The notes below the pieces were generated by a model. That model was not told the origin of the DNA, did no database searches, and worked only from the letters and a program-made list of their open reading frames with translations. Positions 51,683-61,076 of a stretch of 64,000 nt of DNA are shown piece by piece. Each line of letters starts with the position of its first letter. The first letter of the stretch is position 1. The stretch is from Flavobacteriia bacterium 40-80 (GTDB lineage Bacteria > Bacteroidota > Bacteroidia > Flavobacteriales_D > Crocinitomicaceae): the NCBI GenBank assembly GCA_001899145.1, contig MKVF01000018.1, positions 682,001 to 746,000 of the forward strand. Reading direction: 5' to 3'. Position numbers and translations under genes: made by a program.

Positions 51683-52819
51683 ATGGGAGCATCAGTAGCG
51701 GTAATCGGAGCAGGACCGGGCGGCCTGACAACTGCTCTTTTTTTTAAAAAGAACGGTTTGAATGTGACAGTTTATGAAAGTGCTGAAGAGATCAAACCGG
51801 TTGGAGCCGGAATTGTGATGGCTGGAAATGCAATGCAGATTTTCAGGGAATTAGGGCTGCAGGAAAAGGTGGAGCAATCCGGAAACAAAGTTTCCAAGAT
51901 GAAAATAACGGATGAACAGTACCGGTTGCTTTCTGAGATGGATCTGAGCTTATTTGAGCAAAAATATAACGTTCATAATGTCGCTGTTTACCGTGCAGAT
52001 TTACAAAGAATACTGGCTGAAACGCTTGGTTATGAGCATTTATGTTTAGGTAAGAGATTATCGAAAATAGAGCGGAAGGAAAACGTTTTCAGATTGATGT
52101 TCAAAGACGGTTCTGAAGCAGAGCATGATTGTCTGATCGGGGCAGATGGAATAAGATCAGTAGTCCGGGAACAATTGTTCGGAACGCATGAAATCAGGAA
52201 TACAGGGCAAGTTTGCTGGAGAGGTTTATGTGAAAAGGATTTTTCGGAAAAATACAGGAATGAAGCTTATGAATTATGGGGAAGAGGAAAACGCTTTGGT
52301 TTTGTTCAGATCAATTCCCGGCAAGTTTACTGGTATGCAGTTGTGAATGCACATCTTGTGACAGATGAACTGTCTTTACCTGATTTATTCAGCGATTTTC
52401 ACCCGGAAATCCGGGAATTGATAAAAATAACTTCAGCAGATACTATTATAAAAAATGAGATCATTGATCTGAAGCCGATGCAGAAGTGGTTCACTAAAAA
52501 TGTTTGCCTGATCGGAGATGCAGCCCATGCAACCACACCGAATATGGGGCAAGGTGCCTGCCAGGCGATAGAAGACGCATATGCTATCGGGCAACTGCTG
52601 CAAAAGGGCAAATCATTAAATGAAACTTTTAAGCTGTATGAGCAATTAAGAAAGAGCAAGGCTCATGGAATTGTGAACAATAGCTGGAAATTAGGTAAAA
52701 TCGCGCACTTTGAAAGCTGGATTGCAGTTAAATTCCGTAATTTTTTATTTAAAATAGTACCGGCCGCAGCAAATAGAAAGCAGTTAGAAAAAGTGTTGGA
52801 TATCAGCTATTTGAAATAG
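51683..52819 (+). CDS. FAD-dependent monooxygenase
   Basis: A 378-residue class A flavoprotein hydroxylase. GxGxxG dinucleotide motif AVIGAGPGGLTTALF lies near residues 5-19, the DG motif (CLIGADGIRSVV) near 152-163, and the GD motif LIGDAAHATTPNMGQGACQA near 275-294. The start is ATG 51683 (MGASVAVIGAG), since the longer frame overlaps the carbonic anhydrase. Similar proteins hydroxylate aromatic or quinone-type substrates; this one's is unknown. The VanX-like gene begins 4 bases later. Confidence 0.92.
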   Translation: MGASVAVIGAGPGGLTTALFFKKNGLNVTVYESAEEIKPVGAGIVMAGNAMQIFRELGLQEKVEQSGNKVSKMKITDEQYRLLSEMDLSLFEQKYNVHNVAVYRADLQRILAETLGYEHLCLGKRLSKIERKENVFRLMFKDGSEAEHDCLIGADGIRSVVREQLFGTHEIRNTGQVCWRGLCEKDFSEKYRNEAYELWGRGKRFGFVQINSRQVYWYAVVNAHLVTDELSLPDLFSDFHPEIRELIKITSADTIIKNEIIDLKPMQKWFTKNVCLIGDAAHATTPNMGQGACQAIEDAYAIGQLLQKGKSLNETFKLYEQLRKSKAHGIVNNSWKLGKIAHFESWIAVKFRNFLFKIVPAAANRKQLEKVLDISYLK

Positions 52820-52823
52820 AGGG

Positions 52824-53585
52824 ATGAAAAATCGGATTTTATTTATTTTATTATTTTTCCTCCTGTCGGCGTGTACTTTTCCGAAGTCTACTTCCGGTGA
52901 TCAGAATCTGCCGTTGGAGAAGGATGTTCAGGAGGAAAAGCAAAGCATATCTGAATCGAAGGAAGTTGTTCCTGTGAAGTATGATTTAACTTCCAGGTAC
53001 CCGACTTTAGTAGATATTCAATCGGTAGATTCTACTATCCATATTGAATTGAAATATGCGACCACAGATAATTTCATGGGAATTGTCTTATACGATTCAA
53101 TTGATCGTTTGTATGTTCAAAAAGATGTAGCAGTAAAGTTAAAGAAAGCACAGGAAATATTGAAGAAAAGCTATCCTGAGCTGAGCTTGTTGATCTATGA
53201 CGGCGTTCGTCCTCTAAGTGTTCAGCAGAAAATGTGGGATGCGCTGGATACTATTCCGGTGAAGGACCGGACGAAGTTTGTATCAAATCCTAAAAATGGA
53301 AGTATCCATAACTACGGAGCTGCGGTAGATCTTACGATCTGTGATGAAAGCGGAATTCCGTTGGATATGGGGGCAGGTTATGATGATATCCGTAAAATTG
53401 CCTATCCTTCACTGGAAAATGAATTTTTGCAAAAAAGAGAATTAACAGAACAGCATGTCCGTAATCGAAAACTGCTGAGAAGTGTTATGGCACAGGCCGG
53501 ATTTTACAACATTCCGACAGAATGGTGGCACTTCAATTCCTGCACGCGGGAACAGGCAAAGCGGAAATATCAGCTGGTAGAGTAG
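52824..53585 (+). CDS. D-alanyl-D-alanine dipeptidase-like lipoprotein (VanX family)
   Basis: A 253-residue lipoprotein (lipobox LLSAC, Cys 17). The VanX zinc site is intact: SIHNYGAAVDLTI provides His and Asp (near 163-170), and TEWWHF provides the catalytic Glu and second His (near 233-238). The arginine-containing YDGVRPLSVQ is also typical. It would cleave D-Ala-D-Ala or other muropeptide dipeptides in the periplasm. In this lineage it is usually linked to cell-wall recycling rather than vancomycin resistance; no vanHA or vanRS genes are present. Confidence 0.93.
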   Translation: MKNRILFILLFFLLSACTFPKSTSGDQNLPLEKDVQEEKQSISESKEVVPVKYDLTSRYPTLVDIQSVDSTIHIELKYATTDNFMGIVLYDSIDRLYVQKDVAVKLKKAQEILKKSYPELSLLIYDGVRPLSVQQKMWDALDTIPVKDRTKFVSNPKNGSIHNYGAAVDLTICDESGIPLDMGAGYDDIRKIAYPSLENEFLQKRELTEQHVRNRKLLRSVMAQAGFYNIPTEWWHFNSCTREQAKRKYQLVE

Positions 53586-53639
53586 GTGTTTTTTATCTGA
53601 ATACCAGATTCTGTGATCCGAAATTTTACATCACTGCTT

Positions 53640-55184
53640 TTATTGAATAATTATTTTTACCGGTAAAAATTCCGATTCCGATATTACTTGCAGGATGTAT
53701 GTTCCTGCAGAAAAAGATTTAGCATCAAACAGCAATTGATTTGTACCGGATTGAAATACCGTTCTTCTTTCAGAGATCATTTTTCCTGAAATATCCAGTA
53801 ATATCACCGCCGCTTCTTCTTGTTGCGGAACTGATACTTCCAGTGTGAACTGCTCGTTTGCCGGATTCGGATAGATTGTAATTGGGCTGCTTTCCTTTTG
53901 TCCGCCGCAATTTGTGCTGACAGGAGCATATTCTTTTCTGTCTCCGTTCTGATCGATAAGCACTAAACGGTAATAAACAGTTCCCGGCCAGTTACGCTCA
54001 TCAGAAAATTGATAATTTTTTGTTTGGTTGCTGTTGCCTGCCGCTGTAACTTCTCCTGCAACATTCCAGTTTTGATAGTCGCGGCTTTTTTCAATAACGA
54101 ACCGGCTTGAATTTAATTCACTTGCTGTTGCCCAGCGGATCACAATATTGTTGTAGTCACAGTTTATGGAAAAATCAGTTAGTGTTACGGGAAGCGGGGC
54201 ATAGGTTAAAGCGGTCGTCAATACAAACGTGGAGAAATCCGTTACGTTTGTTGCCGTAACGTTTCCAACTCCTGTCGTCACTCCCGGGCCGCTTCCCTGC
54301 TGTGGTTCCCAGTATCCGTTCCAGCGCTGTATAGCGAAAGTTCCTACCGGAGATGTTGTGGTCGTGTTTTCAGAACCCTGATAGGATAAGGTAAGATTGG
54401 CTGTTAACGGATCAGAAGGTAGGATTTCCCACCAGCGATCAATAGCTGTTTCTTCACTGGCATCGGGAATGGAAAGTTCTATGGAAGTCATGTTTGTCAC
54501 GCCTGACGGCCACGGTGTATTATTATTGGAAGTTGTGGCACGTGTCGCCACTGAAATATTACTGGCATTTGTGCTTGTTTTATCAAGTATAACAGGTATG
54601 TAATTTCCCGAAGTACCGAAAGGAAAACTATAAGTTCCTGCGTTAGCTCCCGTATTCCATTGGATAATGCTTGGATTGGTTGCTGCATTCGTTTCGCTGA
54701 TGATATACCCGTTTGTACGTGTAAATGCTGTTGTTGAAGGGTTGGTGATTTCTAAGGTGTGATGGTTTAAATCCAACGGGCGATCGTTGAGCGCGACAAC
54801 TCCTGTCATAGTGGAACTACCACCTGCTTTGGTATTGATATCCAGTGTTTTCGTTCCGGAACCCGAAAACGACAGGTTGTAAAATGTTGTTGAATTTGTT
54901 CCGCCGATAGTTTGGTTTGTACCGTTTAATTCGGTAGTGATGCCGTCGTTGGAAAACGCAGTATTAGCTGCATTGTTGACCCAGTTTCCTTTGAGCTTCA
55001 TCGTTCCGTTTCCTGTGCCTGCTGTCAGCAGCCCACCATTTTGGCTCGTGTAATTTCCTGCTGTTCCGTCAATTACTATATTCGTGCTGTTGGAAAGAAC
55101 AATATATGAGCCGTTGTTCACAAGGCCTTGGGCGAACGTACCTGATGATACTAGTAAGCTCAACAAAATCAGTTGCTTTCTCAT
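53640..55184 (-). CDS. T9SS type A sorting-domain secreted protein
   Basis: 514 residues with a signal peptide at 1-18 (ends TFAQ). The first two thirds are beta-rich with many Ser/Thr/Gly/Asn. A segment with PLPVTLTDFSINCDYNNIVI followed by RWATASELNSSRFVIEKS is the common fibronectin-like bridge that precedes the sorting tail. The final ~75 residues (from ITIYPNPANEQFTLEV) match the type A C-terminal domain that directs export and anchoring. Function of the body unknown. It lies downstream of the collagen-like gene, 33 bases apart, and could be cotranscribed. Confidence 0.92.
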   Translation of the reverse strand: MRKQLILLSLLVSSGTFAQGLVNNGSYIVLSNSTNIVIDGTAGNYTSQNGGLLTAGTGNGTMKLKGNWVNNAANTAFSNDGITTELNGTNQTIGGTNSTTFYNLSFSGSGTKTLDINTKAGGSSTMTGVVALNDRPLDLNHHTLEITNPSTTAFTRTNGYIISETNAATNPSIIQWNTGANAGTYSFPFGTSGNYIPVILDKTSTNASNISVATRATTSNNNTPWPSGVTNMTSIELSIPDASEETAIDRWWEILPSDPLTANLTLSYQGSENTTTTSPVGTFAIQRWNGYWEPQQGSGPGVTTGVGNVTATNVTDFSTFVLTTALTYAPLPVTLTDFSINCDYNNIVIRWATASELNSSRFVIEKSRDYQNWNVAGEVTAAGNSNQTKNYQFSDERNWPGTVYYRLVLIDQNGDRKEYAPVSTNCGGQKESSPITIYPNPANEQFTLEVSVPQQEEAAVILLDISGKMISERRTVFQSGTNQLLFDAKSFSAGTYILQVISESEFLPVKIIIQ

Positions 55185-55217
55185 AATTACTTTTTAAAAC
55201 TCTGAACTTTTAGTAAT

Positions 55218-56021
55218 TTAATTACTTAATTTTAAAGCTATGATTCTTGCCTGCCCCACTTTTGCAGTTGAGCTTGCGTTATAGGCTGCAATTCGAATTT
55301 TGACGGTAGTTGATGTGGAGTATGTTTTCACAAATGTATGAGAAAAATTTTCAGGAGCATTCAGAACGGTGCTCCATGCTGTAAGAATGTCGCTACCATC
55401 ATTAACATTTAGTTTTGCATAAGAACTACTGACAGATGAATAGAAAATTCCTGACACAAAAATCATCCACGTCCCCGCTGGAACACTAAGAGTCAATTTA
55501 TCACTATAGGACGTTCCTGTTTGTGAAACTTCTGCTACCTGTTCTGCTATTAAATATGTAGGGGTCCAGGGATCCCCTTGTGGTCCTTGAGCTCCTGTTG
55601 CTCCGGTAGCTCCCGTTGCACCTGTCGGCCCTTGTGGTCCTGTTGCTCCCGTTGCACCTGCTGGTCCCTGTGGTCCTGCTGCGCCCGTTGCGCCTGCCGG
55701 CCCTTGAATTCCTTGTGGTCCCTGAGCACCAAGCTGTATCCATTTGTTACCTGCTGTATTCCAGTAATAAAATCCGGGTATAACATCGCTGATTGTTTGT
55801 GTATTGTAAACTAATAATGCATCTGCCGGCGAAACAACCGGAGCGGCGACAAGTGTTGAGGTAAGCTGTACGCGTGGAACTAAAACACCTTTATCGGTAA
55901 AATTAACATCTAAACCTGCGCTTGCATCAGGAGTTACACCTGTTGCATTGATACCGACATTTTGCGCGCTAAGATTAGTAACAGTAAAAAACACTAAAAT
56001 AAATAGCGGTAAATATTTCAT
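55218..56021 (-). CDS. Secreted collagen-like (Gly-X-Y) repeat protein
   Basis: 267 residues. Signal peptide 1-19 (ends LSAQ, ATG 56021), then a head domain common in Flavobacteriales ([43 protein letters not shown]). Residues 98-153 are uninterrupted G-X-Y triplets rich in GAT, GPQ and GPA (collagen-like). The tail is a beta-sandwich-like domain (154-267, [14 protein letters not shown]). The triple helix would make a rigid stalk on the cell surface; function is not known. No T9SS tail is seen. Strong palindromes lie just upstream. Confidence 0.88.
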   Translation of the reverse strand: MKYLPLFILVFFTVTNLSAQNVGINATGVTPDASAGLDVNFTDKGVLVPRVQLTSTLVAAPVVSPADALLVYNTQTISDVIPGFYYWNTAGNKWIQLGAQGPQGIQGPAGATGAAGPQGPAGATGATGPQGPTGATGATGATGAQGPQGDPWTPTYLIAEQVAEVSQTGTSYSDKLTLSVPAGTWMIFVSGIFYSSVSSSYAKLNVNDGSDILTAWSTVLNAPENFSHTFVKTYSTSTTVKIRIAAYNASSTAKVGQARIIALKLSN

Positions 56022-56030
56022 AAATAATAG

Positions 56031-56053
56031 TTTATAGTTATTAAAACTATAAA
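56031..56053. repeat. Inverted repeat in the leader of the collagen-like gene
   Basis: TTTATAGTT pairs with AACTATAAA around ATTAA (9-bp arms). It lies 10 bases upstream of the collagen-like start codon, where it could form a translation-affecting hairpin or an operator. Confidence 0.5.
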
Positions 56054-56084
56054 TTAATGAAAAAACTGTTAATAAATACATTAC

Positions 56085-56100
56085 TTAAATAGCTATTTAA
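56085..56100. promoter_or_regulatory. Perfect 16-bp palindrome upstream of the collagen-like gene
   Basis: TTAAATAGCTATTTAA is its own reverse complement and lies about 64 bases before the start codon. It has the symmetry of a homodimeric repressor site; the AT-rich composition makes chance possible. Confidence 0.4.
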
Positions 56101-56173
56101 CTATTTAATAACATTTTAAAAGAATGTTTTTTACTATTAAATATTTTGAATTTTATCGATTTTTCCAAGAGTT

Positions 56174-56359
56174 TCAAACGTTCTTCCAGCTTTCTTCAGT
56201 TCGCATTTCTTCATTCAGCTCCTGAATGGTTTTACCCTTACTTTTAGATGGAAAATCGTTATGGTGTTCATTAAGAATCTGTTCTCCTGAAAAGAGAGCA
56301 GCACTTAAAATTCCTGCAATCGATCGGGTGAGTTTCGTACCACTCCTGAAATTGTAGTT
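56174..56359 (-). pseudogene. Possible gene remnant without start codon
   Basis: The stretch 56054-56423 between the collagen-like gene and moxR holds no intact gene. On the reverse strand a frame of 61 codons from after TAA (56360) to TGA at 56174 contains coding-like sequence (LTRSIAGILSAALFSGEQI, then KGKTIQELNEEMRTEESW). It has no ATG/GTG/TTG at the front. It may be the C-terminal remnant of a lost gene, or chance. Confidence 0.3.
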
Positions 56360-56423
56360 TTAGTTAGCGGTTTTTTGTAAGCTGTATGGTGGTAAATCGG
56401 GTGTTTTTCAGATGGAAAAAATC

Positions 56424-57377
56424 CTAAAGTAGTTCTCTGATGATTCTCTCAATCGTATAGCCTTCTGCTTCCGCACGATAATTTCTTACTATACGATGTC
56501 TCAGAATTGGTAACGCCACCGCTTTTACATCTTCAATATCCGGAGAGTATTTACCTCGTAAAACAGCATGCGTTTTTGCTCCGATGATCAGGTATTGAGA
56601 AGCTCTTGGACCAGCTCCCCAGGAAATGAAATTTTTAGTAACTTCAGGGGCTCCCGGGCTGTCCTTTCTTGTTTTATTAATCAGCTTAACCGCATATTCG
56701 TACACATTGTCCGGAACAGGAACTTTACGAATAACGTCTTGATACGCAAGAATCTGTTCTTCGGTTAAAATTCGCTGTAACTCAACATGATAATTGGAAG
56801 TGGTATTTTTGACAATCAGCATTTCTTCTTCGAAGGTTGGATATCCCACCCAGATATTGAACATAAAACGGTCGAGTTGTGCCTCCGGTAACGGATAAGT
56901 ACCTTCCTGCTCAATCGGGTTTTGTGTTGCCAGTACGAAGAATGGCTGAGGTAAAGTATAGGTTTTTCCTGCTGCGGTCACACGCTTTTCCTGCATTGCC
57001 TCCAATAGCGCTGATTGTGTCTTCGGTGGTGTACGATTGATCTCGTCAGCCAGAAGCAAATGACTGAAAACAGGACCTTTTACAAATTTAAAGTTTTTTG
57101 TATCGTCCAGGATTTCCGATCCGATAATATCGGAAGGCATTAAGTCCGGTGTAAACTGGATACGGTTGAATGTCAAACCTAAAGTTTGTGCAATTGTATT
57201 TACCAAAAGTGTCTTGGCTAACCCGGGCACACCTACCAGAAGGGTATGTCCCTTGGAAAAAATGGAAATCAGCACCTGATCGACCACTTCATCCTGACCG
57301 ATGATTACTTTATGGATCTCGTTCTTTAATCTTTTATAATCTTCAATTAGCTGATCAATTGTTGCTACGTCTGACAT
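56424..57377 (-). CDS. MoxR-family AAA+ ATPase
   Basis: 317 residues: Walker A GVPGLAKT near 45-52, Walker B LLADEINRTPPKTQ near 109-122, sensor 1 FVLATQNPIEQEGTYPLPEAQ near 149-169, arginine finger DRFMF. MoxR ATPases act as chaperones that mature or remodel partner complexes, often with a DUF58/VWA protein (not present in this window). It begins 3 bases after a SurA-like chaperone gene and the pair is a known neighbour in Bacteroidota. Confidence 0.95.
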   Translation of the reverse strand: MSDVATIDQLIEDYKRLKNEIHKVIIGQDEVVDQVLISIFSKGHTLLVGVPGLAKTLLVNTIAQTLGLTFNRIQFTPDLMPSDIIGSEILDDTKNFKFVKGPVFSHLLLADEINRTPPKTQSALLEAMQEKRVTAAGKTYTLPQPFFVLATQNPIEQEGTYPLPEAQLDRFMFNIWVGYPTFEEEMLIVKNTTSNYHVELQRILTEEQILAYQDVIRKVPVPDNVYEYAVKLINKTRKDSPGAPEVTKNFISWGAGPRASQYLIIGAKTHAVLRGKYSPDIEDVKAVALPILRHRIVRNYRAEAEGYTIERIIRELL

Positions 57378-57380
57378 ATT

Positions 57381-58727
57381 TTATTTTTTTATCCATTCAT
57401 TCATAAAATCACAACTTTTGTAGTTGTCATCTATGCGAATATAGGCACTTTTGATTTTATTTGTTGTCCATTTTTTGATGATTTCCTGCTTTTTCCAGTT
57501 TTTGGTTGCGTCCTGTATCATGCCGTAATCATCTTCTAAATTCGCACGGTGTGGCTTTGTTCTGTCCATCACCCTCACAATCCGGATCCCCTGTTTTCTT
57601 TCTGTAATATCAAAGTAAAGAGCCGGAGCAGAAAAATCACCAATCTGCATTTTGTCAATTAGCAGGAAAACCTGTTGGTCCACCTGGTTCAGGTCTTCCA
57701 TTTTCCAGTACTGATCTCCCGAGTACGGGTTCGTGATAATACCTCTGTTGAATTTGGTGTTCTCGTCATTGGAATATTTCAGAACTGCATCATCCCATGT
57801 AATTTCATTGCGTTTTAATTTCTGATAAGCTTCCTCAATCAGGTTGTTGGAAGAGATCAGCTGTTCCCGGCTGAAGGTAGGAATGATAAGGATGTGAGAA
57901 CAGATATAATCATTTCCGTTACGTTTCAGCAATTTGGCAATATGATACCCGAATTCCGTTTCGAATATTTCACTTACCTGGCCTTCTTCCAGAGACATCA
58001 CCACATTTTCAAAAGCGGGAACCATCATGCCGACAGTTGCTTCCATAATTCCTCCTCTTGAAGCGCTTCCGGGATCTTCAGAATGAAGCTTTGCCTGCGT
58101 TTCAAAACTTTTTCCGTTGATGCGGATGTCATCAAGGATACTTTGCAGCTTTCTGCGGGCAATCAGCTTGTCCTCATTGGTGATTTCAGGGAAGATGGTG
58201 ATTTGCTGAAGCTTTATTTCAGAGCTGATTAACGGTAAGCTGTCAAATGGAATATTCTGATAATAAGCTTTGATTTCGTCCGGAGTAACATGTAGATCAT
58301 TTGTAATCTTGCGCTCCATCTCTTCTACAATTAAGCGGCGGCGGATTACATCTCTGAATTCATTTTTGATCTGAGATACCGTTTTTCCATAAAATTCTTC
58401 TAATTTCTGACGGCCTCCCATCTGCTGCTCGATGACACGGATCCGGTTTTCCATTTCAGCGTCCACCTGGCTGTCGGGAATGGTAACACTGTCAATATCT
58501 GCCTGAAGAAGTAAAAGATTCTGATAGAGAAGCTCTTCCATGACTTCGCATTCAAAATTCTCTCCGATAGTTATTTCTGCCAGCTTTGCCTGTTGCTTTT
58601 GTGTTTCCAGATCTGATAATAGAACGTCATAGTCACCTACTTGTGCAATGACCTTATCAATGATTTTTCTTTGCCCGAAAAGAGTGAAACCGATTAACAG
58701 GCAAAAAACAGATAGATAGAATTTCAT
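57381..58727 (-). CDS. SurA-like periplasmic peptidyl-prolyl isomerase
   Basis: A 448-residue outer-membrane protein chaperone with a signal peptide (residues 1-18, ends LFGQ). A SurA-N-type segment (VIAQVGDYDVLLSDLE) runs to about 170, followed by two parvulin domains. Motifs in the first are LHSEDPGSASRGGIMEATVGMMVPAF (ending FGYHIAKLL near 262) and in the second KYSNDENTKFNRGII. It carries unfolded beta-barrel proteins to the BAM complex. Its stop and the moxR ATG are 3 bases apart. Confidence 0.93.
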   Translation of the reverse strand: MKFYLSVFCLLIGFTLFGQRKIIDKVIAQVGDYDVLLSDLETQKQQAKLAEITIGENFECEVMEELLYQNLLLLQADIDSVTIPDSQVDAEMENRIRVIEQQMGGRQKLEEFYGKTVSQIKNEFRDVIRRRLIVEEMERKITNDLHVTPDEIKAYYQNIPFDSLPLISSEIKLQQITIFPEITNEDKLIARRKLQSILDDIRINGKSFETQAKLHSEDPGSASRGGIMEATVGMMVPAFENVVMSLEEGQVSEIFETEFGYHIAKLLKRNGNDYICSHILIIPTFSREQLISSNNLIEEAYQKLKRNEITWDDAVLKYSNDENTKFNRGIITNPYSGDQYWKMEDLNQVDQQVFLLIDKMQIGDFSAPALYFDITERKQGIRIVRVMDRTKPHRANLEDDYGMIQDATKNWKKQEIIKKWTTNKIKSAYIRIDDNYKSCDFMNEWIKK

Positions 58728-58815
58728 GAAAAATCTTCTTTTTGAAAAAGTGAACGTAAAATTAGTAAATATCGTATAAGTATGGTTATCCGATTCTAAA
58801 ATACCGATAAGGAAT

Positions 58816-60600
58816 CTACTTTTCCGGTGATTTTTTTCCCAGAATTCTGAATAATGTCACTTCAACAGATTTAATCTCGATGTCTTTCGGGTCTTTTCTC
58901 CAGACCTGGACACGAAGTTTGTCTTTTTTTGTTCTCAGATTAAGTAAAACATACTTCATTGTAAAAGTATTTTCCTCAATATTTTGAGATAAATCCGGGT
59001 TTCCCGGTTCTGCTCCGCGCCAATCATATGTTTTGTTTTTATACATGATTGCCATATTAGGCACCAATCCTTCCAGCCCCTTAAAAGAAGCCTTTTCATA
59101 AGTCCATGTTGCTGTTACAAGGTATAATGTTTGCGGCTGGTAATAATCGGACAGATCAATTTCGATATTTTCTGTGAACCAGTTTTGCTCGTTTAATACA
59201 CCTTGTTTGAGAGGAGCTTTCCATGTATGGAGAGGTAGAAGTTTTATCTGATCAATATCACGGTCAAAATAGTCAAAGTAGTCCAGTTCCAGCAGTTCTT
59301 TTTGCGCTTCGGTTGCAGGTGCGAGCTGTCCAAATGTTGAGAAATAATATTCTTTTGTCATTTGTGACATAGAGATAATACCTTTTTTGTATTGTATAAA
59401 CTGGAAGATATTCAACAGTAACAGAGGAACTGAAATAATTAAAACCAGTTTTCTTTTGCCTGTACTTAATAATATTCCAAAACCAATTGCTAAAACAGGA
59501 TAGCTGTCGATCATTGCACGGGAAGAAAAGCTTCCGGCGTACCACCACGTTGTCCAGCAGGATGCGACATACAGGAAGATAAAAAACGTGATGGTAAGTA
59601 TAAGACCATTTTCTTTTTTAAAAGGCAATCTTACAAGTCCTATAATAGCAAGAATAGCTATAGGAGTGTAGATAAACCAGCCCTTTTTGAAGCTGAATAA
59701 AAACTGGTAAGTATAAGGATGAAACCAGTCAAATCCTTCTCCCGGATTGTTGGCATAACTGTCGATTAAAAATTTTCCGGATGTAATTTTCCAGAAAATA
59801 AACTGGATACTTATGAACAGTATGAACCCAAGGAAAACCGCAATAATCTCTTTCAGGTGATTGTTTTTAAAGAAGATCATTTTGTGTTTAAAACCGTTCA
59901 GTCGGTTTACATTCCAGAACAGAGGAATTAATCCGAAGAGTAAATCAGGAAAGCGGATCAATCCAAGAATAGCTAATGATGCACCTAATAAAAAACCATT
60001 CTTTATAGTGGGGAACTGGTGAAATTTTATTGTTTTCCAGATCAGAATTGCTAAAAACGTAAAAGAGAAAGTATGCGTAAATGCTCTGCCGCCAGTGGCA
60101 TTCAGTAAGAAATTTGTTCCGAAAACTAACAGAACGATCGTCCACATTGTTGTTTTTTCATCAAAAAAATGCAGAAGTACTTTTCTTAAATAGAATAAGC
60201 CGAGAATTGCATAAAAGATGCAACCAATGCCAAATGCTATCGAGTAGGGTAGAGAATAACCGTCAGGAGGATAATTAAAAATGAGAGCAAAAATATGGCC
60301 TGCAATGAAGAAAGGAGCTGAAAGTAAAGCCAGACCACAAGTGTATTTGGTTGCAGCAACGTCATTAAAAATGTTAAATTGATATAGAGTGCTTGAAAAT
60401 TGATAGGTATTATTCAGTTCATCAAAATGACTTAAAGGAACCGTGAGATCCCGATCAATAAAAAAGGATGGAAGGTAGCAATATTGCCCGAATGTATCCC
60501 ACGAGATGATATTTTTAAATCCAAACAGAACGAATAGAAAGATTATTAATACTGAGATTAAAATAACAAGATGCCGGGATTTAAAAAGTATTGGTTTCAT
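58816..60600 (-). CDS. Polytopic membrane protein, possible GT-C-type glycosyltransferase
   Basis: 594 residues with about eleven membrane helices in the first 410 residues, then a soluble C-terminal domain of about 180 residues. The first extracytoplasmic loop (WDTFGQYCYLPSFFIDRD) carries acidic residues in a position like GT-C mannosyl/arabinosyl-transferases. A hairpin DSYPVLAIGFGIL follows near 375. It has no close recognised family here, so only a polyprenol-phosphate-sugar transferase role is suggested. Monocistronic; a terminator of the DUF3127 gene lies just upstream. Confidence 0.7.
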   Translation of the reverse strand: MKPILFKSRHLVILISVLIIFLFVLFGFKNIISWDTFGQYCYLPSFFIDRDLTVPLSHFDELNNTYQFSSTLYQFNIFNDVAATKYTCGLALLSAPFFIAGHIFALIFNYPPDGYSLPYSIAFGIGCIFYAILGLFYLRKVLLHFFDEKTTMWTIVLLVFGTNFLLNATGGRAFTHTFSFTFLAILIWKTIKFHQFPTIKNGFLLGASLAILGLIRFPDLLFGLIPLFWNVNRLNGFKHKMIFFKNNHLKEIIAVFLGFILFISIQFIFWKITSGKFLIDSYANNPGEGFDWFHPYTYQFLFSFKKGWFIYTPIAILAIIGLVRLPFKKENGLILTITFFIFLYVASCWTTWWYAGSFSSRAMIDSYPVLAIGFGILLSTGKRKLVLIISVPLLLLNIFQFIQYKKGIISMSQMTKEYYFSTFGQLAPATEAQKELLELDYFDYFDRDIDQIKLLPLHTWKAPLKQGVLNEQNWFTENIEIDLSDYYQPQTLYLVTATWTYEKASFKGLEGLVPNMAIMYKNKTYDWRGAEPGNPDLSQNIEENTFTMKYVLLNLRTKKDKLRVQVWRKDPKDIEIKSVEVTLFRILGKKSPEK

Positions 60601-60611
60601 TTATATAGAAT

Positions 60612-60641
60612 AAAAAAAGCTATCCGAAGATAACTTTTTTA
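60612..60641 (-). terminator. Intrinsic terminator of the DUF3127 gene
   Basis: Reverse-strand AAAAAAGTTATC pairs with GATAGCTTTTTT (one mismatch) across a TTCG loop, and continues TTTATT. It is 25 bases past the DUF3127 stop. Confidence 0.82.
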
Positions 60642-60665
60642 TTTAAATATGTATGAATTCTCATT

Positions 60666-61061
60666 TCAGAATGGTAAATCATCATCCTCCTTTTCAACAG
60701 TGAACTCTGCTGTTTCCGGAGTGATTGCCGGTTGTTGCGGAGCAGCAGCTTGTGTATTGAAATTATTTGGGGCAGCAGCTCCGTTAGATCTGTCCACACG
60801 CCACGCATCCAATGTGTTGAAATACTTTTTCTCTCCCTGAGGTGAAATCCATTCACGTCCGCGAATGTTAAAAGAAACGTCCACCTGGTCGTTTACATTA
60901 TATCCTTCAACCAAAGTACATTTGTCCTGTGTTAATTGAAAAAGGATGTCCTGAGGATACATACCTGATGCATCTGTGATAACAAATTCTCTTTTTTTAA
61001 AACTATCGGATACTTGTACGGTATCCATAATGGTTTTTATTGTTCCTGTGATTTTAAACAT
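60666..61061 (-). CDS. DUF3127 OB-fold-like protein with SSB-type acidic tip
   Basis: 131 residues. The N-terminal ~85 residues (GTIKTIMDTVQVSDSFKKRE then VSFNIRGREWISPQGE and KKYFNTLDAWRVD) are DUF3127, an OB-fold-like domain. A Q/A/P-rich linker (about 95-115) leads to a terminal KEDDDLPF. This end resembles the tip of single-stranded DNA-binding protein (DDDIPF), the docking peptide for many repair and replication proteins. Function is not established. A flavin reductase gene lies upstream in the same direction (15 bases). Confidence 0.88.
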   Translation of the reverse strand: MFKITGTIKTIMDTVQVSDSFKKREFVITDASGMYPQDILFQLTQDKCTLVEGYNVNDQVDVSFNIRGREWISPQGEKKYFNTLDAWRVDRSNGAAAPNNFNTQAAAPQQPAITPETAEFTVEKEDDDLPF

Positions 61062-61076
61062 GTCACTTATAATTTA

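Noticed and set aside
52824-53585. Vancomycin-resistance function for the VanX-like gene
   Set aside because: No vanH, vanA/B or vanRS partners in the window; a cell-wall recycling role is more likely.
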